From Cellulophaga sp. HaHa_2_95 (GTDB taxonomy: Bacteria > Bacteroidota > Bacteroidia > Flavobacteriales > Flavobacteriaceae), in the NCBI RefSeq assembly GCF_019278565.1, contig NZ_CP058988.1, positions 620,001-684,000 of the forward strand: a DNA stretch of 64,000 nucleotides, in the 5' to 3' direction. The notes beneath the pieces were generated by a model. It was not told where the DNA came from and did no database searches. It saw only the letters and a program-made list of their open reading frames with translations. Made by a program: the position numbers and the translations under genes. Shown one piece after another: positions 25,898 through 34,453 of this stretch; position 1 is the stretch's first letter, and every line of letters begins with the position of its first letter.

Positions 25898-27511
25898 ATG
25901 AAAAAACCAATTGTTATTGCGCAAGTAAAATCATTAGAAAACAAAAAACCGGCTCACGCCTTAATCAATGGTCTTGATTTGGTCATTGTTAAGTTTGATG
26001 ATGTGATATCGGTACTATACGGAAGGTGCTTGCATCGAGGGGCATTAATGTCTGATGGGCACATGGATGGTCATAACCTTATCTGTGGGGTTCATGGTTG
26101 GGATTATCGGTATGATACTGGTGTTTCTGAATATAATAATAACGAAGTGCTGCATAAGTTTACAACAAAAGTTGAAAACGGAGAGCTCTTCGTAGATGAG
26201 GTAGAAATTGATGCCTATTTAGAAAAGCACGCACAACCTTTTAATCGGGATGAATATTTAGGGGCTTACGCAGATACGCACCCTGAAGAAACAGAACCTT
26301 ATACAGGGTATATAAAAGAATTGGCTAAAAACGGATTAAAAAATCTTGGCCATCATGGTTTCTCTGCGTCTATGGGGGTAGATAGAAATACACTTCCAAA
26401 ATGGAGTGATATTCAGTTTTTACCGGCACAATTAGCGAGTCGCCCTTTGTTAGATGAAGAAGATGTGGCTACTAAGGTGGTTATTGGTCCTAATGCCAAA
26501 AAACCATTGAGCTTAGATATTCCTTTGTTTGTTAGTGATATGAGTTTTGGTGCCTTATCAAGAGAAGCAAAAATTGCATTATCAAAAGGAGCAGAACTTG
26601 CAGGTACGGGTATTTGCTCAGGAGAAGGGGGAATGCTTCCTAAAGAACAAGAAAATAATAGCAAATATTTTTATGAGCTTGCCTCTGCACAGTTTGGTTT
26701 TTCTTGGGATAAATTAGATCATGTACAGGCGTTTCATTTCAAAGGCGGTCAAGGAGCAAAAACAGGTACTGGAGGTCATTTGCCAGGAAGTAAAGTAAGT
26801 AAAGAAATTGCTGAGGTAAGAGGTTTAAAAGAAGGTGAAACAGCAATATCACCAGCAACCTTTCCAGATTTTCATGGGGTAAAAGATTTTAAAGCCTTTG
26901 CAGATAAAGTAAGAGTGCGTACAGGCGGAATCCCAATAGGATTTAAAATAGCGGCAAGTCATATAGAAAAAGACATTCAGTTTGCACTAGATGTGGGAGT
27001 AGATTATATTATTCTTGATGGCCGTGGAGGAGGTACAGGCTCTGCTCCTACCATTTTACGAGACAATATAAATGTACCCACTATTGCGGCTTTAGCAAGA
27101 GCGCGTAAATATTTAGATAAAGTAAATGCTACAGGGGTAACCTTGATAATTACAGGTGGACTGCGAATTGCAGAAGATTATGGAAAAGCATTAATGTTGG
27201 GCGCAGATGCTGTTGCGGTTTCTAATGCTGCATTACAAGCTATTGGCTGTTTGGGAATGCGTGCTTGTGGAAGCAATAACTGCCCAGTAGGAATAGCCAC
27301 TCAGAAAGAATCATTAAGAAGCCGATTAATTATTGATGCTTCGGCCAAGCAATTGCATAATTATTTTGATGCCACCAATAATCTAATCAAAGTAATTGCA
27401 AGAGCATGTGGTTATGATGACATCTCTAAATTTAATCAGGAAGACTTATCAACCTTTAATAGAGAAATGCACCATTTAACAGGGATACCGTATGCTGGTA
27501 CTAATCTTTAA
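25898..27511 (+). CDS. Rieske [2Fe-2S] domain fused to FMN-binding glutamate-synthase-like domain
   Basis: A 537-residue cytosolic protein. Residues 1-110 form a Rieske ferredoxin domain with ligands C44, H46, C63 and H66. The remainder is the FMN-binding alpha/beta barrel of the glutamate synthase large subunit family, ending with the [3Fe-4S] motif C451-x5-C457-x4-C462. It lacks the glutaminase domain, so it is not a complete GltB. The fusion suggests an internal electron path between two iron-sulfur centres and FMN. The substrate is unknown. It lies 20 bases after the Omp85-type gene. Confidence 0.85.
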   Translation: MKKPIVIAQVKSLENKKPAHALINGLDLVIVKFDDVISVLYGRCLHRGALMSDGHMDGHNLICGVHGWDYRYDTGVSEYNNNEVLHKFTTKVENGELFVDEVEIDAYLEKHAQPFNRDEYLGAYADTHPEETEPYTGYIKELAKNGLKNLGHHGFSASMGVDRNTLPKWSDIQFLPAQLASRPLLDEEDVATKVVIGPNAKKPLSLDIPLFVSDMSFGALSREAKIALSKGAELAGTGICSGEGGMLPKEQENNSKYFYELASAQFGFSWDKLDHVQAFHFKGGQGAKTGTGGHLPGSKVSKEIAEVRGLKEGETAISPATFPDFHGVKDFKAFADKVRVRTGGIPIGFKIAASHIEKDIQFALDVGVDYIILDGRGGGTGSAPTILRDNINVPTIAALARARKYLDKVNATGVTLIITGGLRIAEDYGKALMLGADAVAVSNAALQAIGCLGMRACGSNNCPVGIATQKESLRSRLIIDASAKQLHNYFDATNNLIKVIARACGYDDISKFNQEDLSTFNREMHHLTGIPYAGTNL

Positions 27512-27520
27512 AATTTACTC

Positions 27521-28276
27521 ATGACAAATCAAATTCATATTGCAGCCCAATACCTAGCAACAGCCGGGATTAATTTTTTAGATAAAAAGGCAGATGATAG
27601 CCATACCAACCTCGGATTCAATACAGAAAAAGGTTCTTTGGAAACATGGCCTTTAAATGATAATGGCTATAGAATATCGCTAGATTATCAGAATTTTTCA
27701 CTCAGTTGGTTGCGCAATGAAGAGCAACTGGGGGTTATTTTCCTAGACGGTAAAACGCATAAAGAAATAGTTACATGGATACAGCATGTAACGGAAGTTT
27801 TAGAACGAAATACACCTTATAGTTATGCATTACATTATGACTTACCCTACGAAAAAATAACAGCTGATTTTACGTTTAAAAAGCCAGCACAAGAAGAACT
27901 TACTCGTTTGGTAAAGCTACGTACCATTGCTCAAAATTCTTTAGAAGCGATAGTCAAAGAGCTAAATTTAGACACTACCATTCGGGTTTGGCCGCATCAC
28001 TTTGATAGTGGAGGTTTTATAACCTTGGATAAACCTGAAAATGTTAGTGTAGGTTTTGGTATGGCCATACCAGATACGCTAGTAGCTGATTTTTATTTGT
28101 ACACTAGTGGATACAACGGGCATGATGGTATTAGTACAGAAGAATTTAAAAAATTATCTTTAGGAAATTGGAAAAATGAAGGTTTCAAAGGAGCTATAAA
28201 CCCTATGAAAGGTTTAGAGGAAGAAAAAGCAATCGCATTTTTTAAAGAAACAATCTTAACGTATAAGGCATTATAA
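27521..28276 (+). CDS. conserved hypothetical protein, 251 residues
   Basis: A soluble protein with no signal peptide or membrane segment. Conserved-looking features include ETWPLNDNGYRISL near residue 40, HYDLPYEKI in the middle, and a striking RVWPHHFDSGGFITL segment whose histidines and aspartate could bind a ligand. I do not recognise a named family. It starts 9 bases after the Rieske-GltS fusion and ends 2 bases before the epimerase-like gene, so it is part of the same operon. Confidence 0.75.
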   Translation: MTNQIHIAAQYLATAGINFLDKKADDSHTNLGFNTEKGSLETWPLNDNGYRISLDYQNFSLSWLRNEEQLGVIFLDGKTHKEIVTWIQHVTEVLERNTPYSYALHYDLPYEKITADFTFKKPAQEELTRLVKLRTIAQNSLEAIVKELNLDTTIRVWPHHFDSGGFITLDKPENVSVGFGMAIPDTLVADFYLYTSGYNGHDGISTEEFKKLSLGNWKNEGFKGAINPMKGLEEEKAIAFFKETILTYKAL

Positions 28277-28278
28277 TT

Positions 28279-28935
28279 TTGATAGAAAATCATTTTAAAT
28301 CTGCGGAGGCATTATCACTAGCTTCTTTTAAGGAGATGGATTACCTAGCAGTTGCACAGTACAATTTGCCTATACCTTTAATGATGGAAAGTGCAGGTTT
28401 GCAATTAGCTAATTTGATTGCATTATCAGCTACTAAAGCCTCTGCTATTTTAATAGGAGTAGGTAATGGTAATAATGGTGGTGGCGGTTTAGTTGCCGCG
28501 CGTAGGTTGGCAGCTTGGGGTTTTAAAGTGTATTTAGATATCCCTGTTGCTATTACCAAAGACTTGCCTGCAGCGCAATTAGAGCGTGCACTGCTGTTTG
28601 GAGCGAAAAAAGAAGTAATAGCAACACCTGATATTTGGGTTGATGCCTATTTGGGTTTTTCGCAAAGACTCCCTTTAAGCGACGTATTTTTAAGTAGAAT
28701 GCAAGCAGCCAATAGTTCTAATGCTTTTAAAATTTCATTAGATATTCCTATGGGGATTTCAGAGGATAGTACACAACCAATGTTCCAGGCTCATCAAGTG
28801 CTTACCTTGGCGGCTCCTAAGCAAATTCTTAATGTACTTTCTCTTAAAACCGAAATTTTTATTGCAGATATAGGCATACCTTATGGTATCTATGAGAAGT
28901 TTAATATTCCTATGCCTTCTTTTTTTAAATCATAA
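28279..28935 (+). CDS. YjeF_N domain protein (NAD(P)H-hydrate epimerase-like)
   Basis: A 218-residue YjeF N-terminal domain protein. The opening (LPIPLMMESAGLQLA) and the loop GNGNNGGGGLVAARRL match NAD(P)HX epimerases, which repair hydrated NAD(P)H. The usual GNNGGDG motif reads GNNGGGG, and the metal-loop motif DIPSG reads DIPMG, so activity is uncertain. There is no dehydratase (YjeF_C) domain. The TTG start at 28279 gives full family length and leaves 2 bases after the previous gene. Confidence 0.75.
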   Translation: MIENHFKSAEALSLASFKEMDYLAVAQYNLPIPLMMESAGLQLANLIALSATKASAILIGVGNGNNGGGGLVAARRLAAWGFKVYLDIPVAITKDLPAAQLERALLFGAKKEVIATPDIWVDAYLGFSQRLPLSDVFLSRMQAANSSNAFKISLDIPMGISEDSTQPMFQAHQVLTLAAPKQILNVLSLKTEIFIADIGIPYGIYEKFNIPMPSFFKS

Positions 28936-28955
28936 AATAGCTAACTTTAATCCGT

Positions 28956-29588
28956 ATGGAGCCAAAAGATAAAAAAACACAAAAAGCAGAAAGTAAATAT
29001 TTAATGGAAGAATTAAATATTGATATGGATGGCTTAAAGGCATTAAAAAAGAAATTGGCTAAGGTAGAACCAAGGTCAGAACGTGGTGCGGAAACCTTAT
29101 TTCGCTTAGTTTCTAAAAATCAATATACGCTTAACACGATGATTGATCGGAAATCAAACATATTGATTTCTATAAATGCCCTTATCCTATCTATAATTTT
29201 AGGTACCGTCTATGGGCAACTAGATAAAGACCCTCATTTAATATATCCTGTGGTAATGATGTTGCTTACCAACATCATATCCATAGCGTTTGCAATATTT
29301 GCTACGAGGCCAGAATTAAAACATGGGGAGAAGCATACGAACAACTTATTGTTTTATGGGAATTTCAATACTATGAATGAAGAAGAGTATGTAACGCAGA
29401 TGACCAGTTTAATGTACAAAGGAGATGAGTTGTATGAAACTATAGCAAAAGATACTTATCACTTAGGTAAAACAATAGACCAAAAATTTAGACTCCTTCG
29501 TAAATCGTTTCATGTTTTTTTAATCGGAATTATTCTTTCGGTGATAGCGTTCATTCTTTGTCATTTATTATTCGGAACAATGGTCTAA
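28956..29588 (+). CDS. PycTM (DUF5706) membrane protein, orphan Pycsar-effector-like
   Basis: A 210-residue protein with a charged N-terminal helix (1-50) and three hydrophobic segments (about 68-87, 95-118, 186-208). The block TLFRLVSKNQYTLNTMIDRK followed by SNILISINALILSII and FAIFATRP matches the PycTM domain of Pycsar effectors as I know it. In Pycsar systems the effector is paired with a pyrimidine cyclase; no cyclase gene is present in this window, and no HD domain is fused. It ends the ten-gene cluster. A defence role here is unproven. Confidence 0.7.
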   Translation: MEPKDKKTQKAESKYLMEELNIDMDGLKALKKKLAKVEPRSERGAETLFRLVSKNQYTLNTMIDRKSNILISINALILSIILGTVYGQLDKDPHLIYPVVMMLLTNIISIAFAIFATRPELKHGEKHTNNLLFYGNFNTMNEEEYVTQMTSLMYKGDELYETIAKDTYHLGKTIDQKFRLLRKSFHVFLIGIILSVIAFILCHLLFGTMV

Positions 29589-29699
29589 TACCAGGATTTT
29601 TTTGAATTTTATATATTTTTTTCTAAACGGAAAATTAATAGATACCCAAACTTTTACGCGTTAGTTTACTGGTAATTAGTACCTAGCGTTTTATAATAC

Positions 29700-29732
29700 A
29701 ACCCAAGGAACATCTGTTTCCTTGGGTTTTTT
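29700..29732 (+). terminator. intrinsic terminator closing the ten-gene cluster
   Basis: ACCCAAGGAA and TTCCTTGGGT pair around a short loop and are followed by a run of T. It lies about 110 bases after the PycTM stop. Confidence 0.82.
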
Positions 29733-29816
29733 AGTTTAGGTTGAAAAAAATTGGATTTTTTTCAGGAGTTTTAAGTAGATGGTTGTTTTATTTATATAAG
29801 CAATGAAAAAGAAAAG

Positions 29817-29963
29817 ATGATGACTATACATGAACAAACCTACGGAGTAAAGACAAATGGAATAGAAGAGATTAATGCAATCTTCGCTAACTGTAATAAA
29901 TTTATTATTGGTATTGGAGTAGTTGCAATTATTCAATTTTCAATTCTATATATGGTACTATAA
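29817..29963 (+). CDS. 48-residue single-pass membrane protein, paralog 1
   Basis: A short frame starting MMTIHEQTYGVKTNG with a polar N-terminal half and a hydrophobic C-terminal half (about 29-48: FIIGIGVVAIIQFSILYMVL), ending at TAA. Its sequence aligns without gaps to the 47-residue frame at 30139-30282 (HEQ/HER, EEI/EEM, KFIIGIG/KFLIGLG, IIQF/LIQF). The paired similarity is good evidence that both are genes. The second ATG at 29820 is an equally likely start. The function is unknown. Confidence 0.65.
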   Translation: MMTIHEQTYGVKTNGIEEINAIFANCNKFIIGIGVVAIIQFSILYMVL

Positions 29964-30138
29964 TCTTTGTCATTTATAAACAAGCTGTATTTAGTTTCCC
30001 CCAACTTTATGCAGCTCCTATAGATTACAAAGTAATAGTGTTATGTTTTGCAAATGAAAATCTTTGGTGTTATAGCCCCAGATTGCAGTACCAAGATTGA
30101 CATTTATTTTTTAGTAATAACATTGAACAGCGGACATT

Positions 30139-30282
30139 ATGGATTTACATGAACGAATTTCTGCTCTAAAGATTACTCAAAATGAAGAAATGAAAACTAT
30201 ACTAGCTAAGTATAAAAAGTTTCTAATTGGACTAGGTATTTTTATTCTAATCCAATTCTTAATCGTACTTATGATATTATAA
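30139..30282 (+). CDS. 47-residue single-pass membrane protein, paralog 2
   Basis: The frame begins MDLHERISALKITQNEE, continues with a basic KYKK boundary, and ends in a hydrophobic segment FLIGLGIFILIQFLIVLMIL. It is a diverged tandem duplicate of the gene at 29817-29963, with the same length and layout: an N-terminal soluble helix and a C-terminal membrane anchor. Such tail-anchored mini-proteins can be regulators of membrane complexes or toxin-like peptides; nothing here decides this. The 175-base gap between the two shows no other gene. Confidence 0.65.
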   Translation: MDLHERISALKITQNEEMKTILAKYKKFLIGLGIFILIQFLIVLMIL

Positions 30283-30302
30283 AAATTGACAACTAACTAT
30301 TG

Positions 30303-30347
30303 GGCTACACCGCAATTGTTCCCCCCACAATGTGTAGCCTAATATTT
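30303..30347. terminator. bidirectional terminator-like hairpin
   Basis: GGCTACAC and GTGTAGCC form the outer stem, ATTGT and ACAAT an inner stem, with a C-rich loop, followed by TAATATTTTTA. It lies between paralog 2 and the converging TonB-receptor gene. Confidence 0.6.
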
Positions 30348-30351
30348 TTAT

Positions 30352-32868
30352 TTAAAAAATTAGCTTTACGGTGGCATTGGGAGTGAGACCAAGAGAGCTC
30401 TGATCTACCTTTTGTATATTTTCAGAGGCATCTAGTCTATAGTAAGAAGTCATAGAGTTATCTCTATTTAATATATTCCATAACGCAACGCCAACTTCTA
30501 ACTTGGTTTTTTTAAGCCAATTAATTTGGTACCTGCCAGACACATCTAAACGTAAATAAGCACTTTGTTTACTGCTATTTGCTTCACCATAATTAATATC
30601 ACCATTTTCTACTTCATTCCCTATAATAGGTCTAGTAAAAGGTTTTCCTGTTCGCCAATTTAATCCTGTTGCTAATAATAGGTTTTTTATTGTATAATTA
30701 GAACCTGCGGTAATGGTGTTTGTGATGTCAAAATTACTCGGAAAGCTTTCCTCTTGTAAAGTCTCAAAAGTATAGTCACTTCTAAGATAAGAGTAACTTA
30801 TCCAGCTACTAGAGTTTTTTAATTGCTTTCTAAGCAATACATCCAGCCCGCTAGCATCATAATTTCCGCGTTCTCTAGAAAATTCATAAGCATCTTTAAA
30901 ACCTTGACTTTGTGTGGTTATGCCCTGTACTTCTTTATAAAATGGCACCACATTAACCAACCATCCTTTTTGATTATGGCTTAGGCCCAAAGACACTTGC
31001 TTGCTTCTAATAATAGGAATGGTACTGTCATTAGATAATTGCCAACGTCTTTTTTCGATTCCTAAAAAATCGTTTTGAAAATTAATAATCTGAGAAGTGT
31101 TTTGGTGTTTATACTCTCCTAAAATTTCAACATTAAAAGTGCTCCAAAAATCATGATTGAAACTTATTCTTGGCTCCCAAAGTGTTTTTTCAAATTTGGT
31201 AATGTAATTGTATCTAAGTCCTAAATTAAAGTGGGTTTCCTTGTTTTTTGTTGATGCATTCAAGGCGCTGAATGCACCATGAGCTCTTAGTACTTCTGCT
31301 TCTAGCAATACATATCTAGGATCATCTACGTCATCTAAATTAGAAACTTTGGTTTCTACAAAATCATATCCATTGGTAAGTGATAGTTGAGGAGACAGTT
31401 TTGTTCGGGTTACTAGTTTTGTTCCAGTTTCAGAAACAATGTTTTTCTGAAGAAACCGTTGATTTTCTTGAATGTTTACGTTCGTGCCTTTTAACTGGTA
31501 ATCGGTCTCATAGGCGCTCACTTCAGTTTTAAAAGTATCCGTCCAATTTCTGTGGTATTGTATGCCGCCAGCGATACTACTTTGCTTAAGATTACTCTGT
31601 TGTATTTCTTGAGCCCCAAATGAATTTTCGGTCTCATTAAACCTGACATTATTGGCCGTGTGTATGAAGTTAAATTGCAATCGGTCTTTATTAGAAGGAG
31701 TAACTAATAATCGAAAGGAAGTGTCGTAAAAATTAAATCCAATATCAGAATTGGTTCTAACAGAAGCTTCATTTTCTATTTCTGTATCTTGAGAAATACG
31801 TTTGTAGTATTTAGAATAGGTAGGGGTTTCTACAAGATCACTGATAGATTTTCTTGCGGCAATTTGCAAAGATGCATTTTTTCCTAATGGGGTATCAATG
31901 TAGCCATTAACATCTAAAAGGTTAGCAGCGATACTTCCCTTAAATTTTTGGTTGATGTACTTGTCAGTACCCATAGAAATGGTTCCAGAAACACCATCGG
32001 TATCTGATGCATTGCTGCCATTTTTTCGAAGTTCTACTTTTTGGGTTATGTTGGGATTATACATAGAGATTAGTCCAAAGAAATGACCAGATTGGTACAT
32101 TTTAATACCATCCCAAGTAATTAAATTTTGATCATTACTGCCTCCACGTATATTTATATTAGATACCGTTTCATCAATACTTTGTACGCCAGGTAAGGCT
32201 TGTACCGCCTGTAATACGTCATTATCGATAAGGCCAGGTAGTATTGAAAATTTATTAAAATCTATTTGAAAGGTACCATTGTCTAATTTATCTACACCTC
32301 TAATTAAATAATCATAGACCACAATTTCTACCAGCTGCTCGTGGTTGGTAATTAAGTAGATGTTCTCACAGGTACTACTTTTACTAAAATACCGTACTTG
32401 TCTTTGTAGAATTTTATGTCCAAAATGTCTAATAAAGATGATGTCATCATCAGAATTGACTTCTATTTCAAAATACCCCGCTTCATTGGTGAGTGTTCCA
32501 GCACTTCCATTTTGAATGGTCACATAGGGTAGTAATTCTCCAGAGTCTTTATCGGTGATATAGCCACAGAGTTTCCGCTTCTTTTTTCTAATAGAGATGA
32601 TTTTTTTGGAAACAAAAACAAAATTTAAATTAGATGATTGTCTTAAATCTGCTATGGTCTCTTTTAAAGATAATGAGGTGTCAATGGCGTTAACGGCTAC
32701 GTTCTCTATAAGAGAAGATGCGTAATTAAATTGTACATCATAGTGAGATTCTATGGTGCTTAGTATACTATCAAGAGGTAGTGCCGTATTTGTTTCTTGA
32801 GCATATGTAGGTATACTATTGAAAAATAGCAGGATTATTCCTAGATAAAGAAAAGACTTCTTACTCAC
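30352..32868 (-). CDS. TonB-dependent outer-membrane receptor with STN signalling domain (FecA-like)
   Basis: An 838-residue receptor with signal peptide (about 1-24). An N-terminal secretin/TonB short domain (about 30-95) would contact the FecR-type anti-sigma factor. A carboxypeptidase D-like domain (KKRKLCGYITDKDSGELL onward), a plug domain (VLQAVQALPGVQSID) and a beta barrel ending in phenylalanine follow. It is the last gene of the sigma-FecR-receptor unit and overlaps the anti-sigma gene by 8 bases. It lacks a SusD partner, so the substrate could be a siderophore, metal complex or peptide. Confidence 0.88.
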   Translation of the reverse strand: MSKKSFLYLGIILLFFNSIPTYAQETNTALPLDSILSTIESHYDVQFNYASSLIENVAVNAIDTSLSLKETIADLRQSSNLNFVFVSKKIISIRKKKRKLCGYITDKDSGELLPYVTIQNGSAGTLTNEAGYFEIEVNSDDDIIFIRHFGHKILQRQVRYFSKSSTCENIYLITNHEQLVEIVVYDYLIRGVDKLDNGTFQIDFNKFSILPGLIDNDVLQAVQALPGVQSIDETVSNINIRGGSNDQNLITWDGIKMYQSGHFFGLISMYNPNITQKVELRKNGSNASDTDGVSGTISMGTDKYINQKFKGSIAANLLDVNGYIDTPLGKNASLQIAARKSISDLVETPTYSKYYKRISQDTEIENEASVRTNSDIGFNFYDTSFRLLVTPSNKDRLQFNFIHTANNVRFNETENSFGAQEIQQSNLKQSSIAGGIQYHRNWTDTFKTEVSAYETDYQLKGTNVNIQENQRFLQKNIVSETGTKLVTRTKLSPQLSLTNGYDFVETKVSNLDDVDDPRYVLLEAEVLRAHGAFSALNASTKNKETHFNLGLRYNYITKFEKTLWEPRISFNHDFWSTFNVEILGEYKHQNTSQIINFQNDFLGIEKRRWQLSNDSTIPIIRSKQVSLGLSHNQKGWLVNVVPFYKEVQGITTQSQGFKDAYEFSRERGNYDASGLDVLLRKQLKNSSSWISYSYLRSDYTFETLQEESFPSNFDITNTITAGSNYTIKNLLLATGLNWRTGKPFTRPIIGNEVENGDINYGEANSSKQSAYLRLDVSGRYQINWLKKTKLEVGVALWNILNRDNSMTSYYRLDASENIQKVDQSSLGLTPNATVKLIF

Positions 32869-33769
32869 TAATAAGCAAACGTACTTTGTTTTGCTTTAGT
32901 ATTTCATACGTTAATCCTAATGGCTCAGCTATAGCCATAAGTGCGTCTTCCAAATTATTATGCACAAAACCTCCTGTAAATAATTGTTCGGTGTCTATAT
33001 CTTGAGATGTTATTTGAATACCATATTGTCTTTCCAGTTCTGCAAGCACTTCATATACAGGAATGCGCTCAAACTGGCTCATATTGTCTACCCATTGCGG
33101 ACTAGGCACCGTATGTTTACTTGTTTTAATCGTCTTGTTAATTTCAAGAAATTTATCTCCTACTTTCAATATCTCTGTACCCGTTTCTGTAACTACACGC
33201 ACGGTACCTTCATAGCAGGTGACTTCAAAAATGCCAGCTCTTTGTTTTACATTAAACTCTGTACCTAATACAGAAACGGTTCCTGAAGGGGTAATAACAT
33301 CAAATTTAGATCCTTTAGCAACATCAAAAAATGCTTCTCCATTTAATTCAATTTCTCTTTTATCATCCCATTCATTCGCATTGTATTTTACTTCGGAGCT
33401 TGCATTTAATACTACTCTTGAAGAATCTGGTAATTCAATAGTTGTTTTTTGCGCAACACTTGTTTCAATATCAGTAAGGGTAGTATAAAAGAAACTATAG
33501 TAAATACCAAATAGGATTACAACGGCACTGGCAATTTTAAGCATAGGCGTAAACCATTGCAGTTTTTTAACGGGAGTTTTGTCTTCTTCCATACGAGCTT
33601 TAAAAGTCTCGAAATCTGGCATTTTAGAAAAGTTTGAAGCCTTGAAAACAGTAGCATCCTCGATAATTTTCGTATAGAAAGGCGCTTCGTCTAAGGTAGC
33701 GAAAACATTGTTTTCTTCTTCCGTTAGTTCGTCTGCCAACCATTTCTGTATTAATTTGTTGTTATCCAT
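32861..33769 (-). CDS. FecR-family anti-sigma factor
   Basis: A single-pass inner-membrane anti-sigma factor of 302 residues from the ATG at 33769 (an upstream in-frame start at 33796 is less typical). The cytosolic N-terminus (NKLIQKWLADELTEEE) should bind the sigma factor. One membrane segment lies near residues 75-92, then come the FecR domain (TIELPDSSRVVLNASSEV, GEAFFDVAKG) and a C-terminal STN-like DUF4974 domain. It lies between the sigma gene and the receptor gene on the same strand. Confidence 0.9.
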   Translation of the reverse strand: MDNNKLIQKWLADELTEEENNVFATLDEAPFYTKIIEDATVFKASNFSKMPDFETFKARMEEDKTPVKKLQWFTPMLKIASAVVILFGIYYSFFYTTLTDIETSVAQKTTIELPDSSRVVLNASSEVKYNANEWDDKREIELNGEAFFDVAKGSKFDVITPSGTVSVLGTEFNVKQRAGIFEVTCYEGTVRVVTETGTEILKVGDKFLEINKTIKTSKHTVPSPQWVDNMSQFERIPVYEVLAELERQYGIQITSQDIDTEQLFTGGFVHNNLEDALMAIAEPLGLTYEILKQNKVRLLISE

Positions 33770-33817
33770 GAGATCTACTCGTTTATTATAAAACAACTAA
33801 GAAGCTAAAACTCCTGA

Positions 33818-34342
33818 CTATTTTATCTTAAAATTTTCTAATTCTTTTTTTAATTGATCAAAAGCCGAGTATATACGGTATTCTACAACCTTTCTTGTTA
33901 CTCCTAAGAGTTGTGCAATTTCTTCATGCTTTTTACCTTCTACCTTATTAAGCATAAAAGCGGTACGTTGGTCTTCGGATAATTTAGCCAACGCATTTTG
34001 GTATTTTTTATAGTATTCATCTTGCTCAAGAAGAAATTCCGGAGTTTCGTTCGTGTAGTCCTTAGGAGCATCATTCTGATATTTTAGTACTACTTTTTGA
34101 TGTTTGTATTCATTCAGCATTAAATTATTAGCAACAGTATATAAAAAAGATTTAGCCTTCTCTAGGGTTACTTTTTTGCAATTTTCCCATAATTTTATAA
34201 ACGCTTCTTGCGCTTTATCACCAGGATTTAAATTTTCTCCATACTTGTAATATAAAAAATCATGTAAACTTTGGGAATATTTATTATAGATATTGGCGTA
34301 TAATGTTTCATTGCAAATATCTGCGTGGAGGTCTTTTTTCAA
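33818..34342 (-). CDS. ECF RNA polymerase sigma factor (first FecIR system)
   Basis: An extracytoplasmic-function sigma-70 with region 2 (YANIYNKYSQSLHDFLYYKY, AQEAFIKLWENC) and region 4 (LSEDQRTAFMLNKVEGKKH, then EEIAQLLGVTRKVVEYRI). The open frame extends to 34438, but that would leave only 15 bases to the divergent lipoprotein gene. The TTG at 34342 gives 174 residues, normal for the family, so I chose it with moderate certainty. It is expected to transcribe its own FecR/receptor unit when the receptor signals. Confidence 0.85.
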   Translation of the reverse strand: MKKDLHADICNETLYANIYNKYSQSLHDFLYYKYGENLNPGDKAQEAFIKLWENCKKVTLEKAKSFLYTVANNLMLNEYKHQKVVLKYQNDAPKDYTNETPEFLLEQDEYYKKYQNALAKLSEDQRTAFMLNKVEGKKHEEIAQLLGVTRKVVEYRIYSAFDQLKKELENFKIK

Positions 34343-34453
34343 TACGATATTTTTTATTTCAAAAATTTCAAAAAACTTTTTTCTAAAATTTTCAGGAGTT
34401 TTTAACGTTGAGTTGTTATAGTAGTACACAAAACACATTAATTTATCCTAACC

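Noticed and set aside
28956..29588. A complete Pycsar defence system
   Set aside because: No cyclase gene lies within the window; upstream genes are metabolic or envelope genes.
29736..29936. A 66-residue minus-strand reading frame
   Set aside because: It lies antisense to the 48-residue membrane protein gene, whose frame is supported by its paralog; the minus-strand product has no recognisable features.
34342..34438. The longer N-terminus of the first ECF sigma factor
   Set aside because: It would leave only 15 bases to the divergent gene, and the extra residues do not resemble region 2; the TTG at 34342 gives a normal length.
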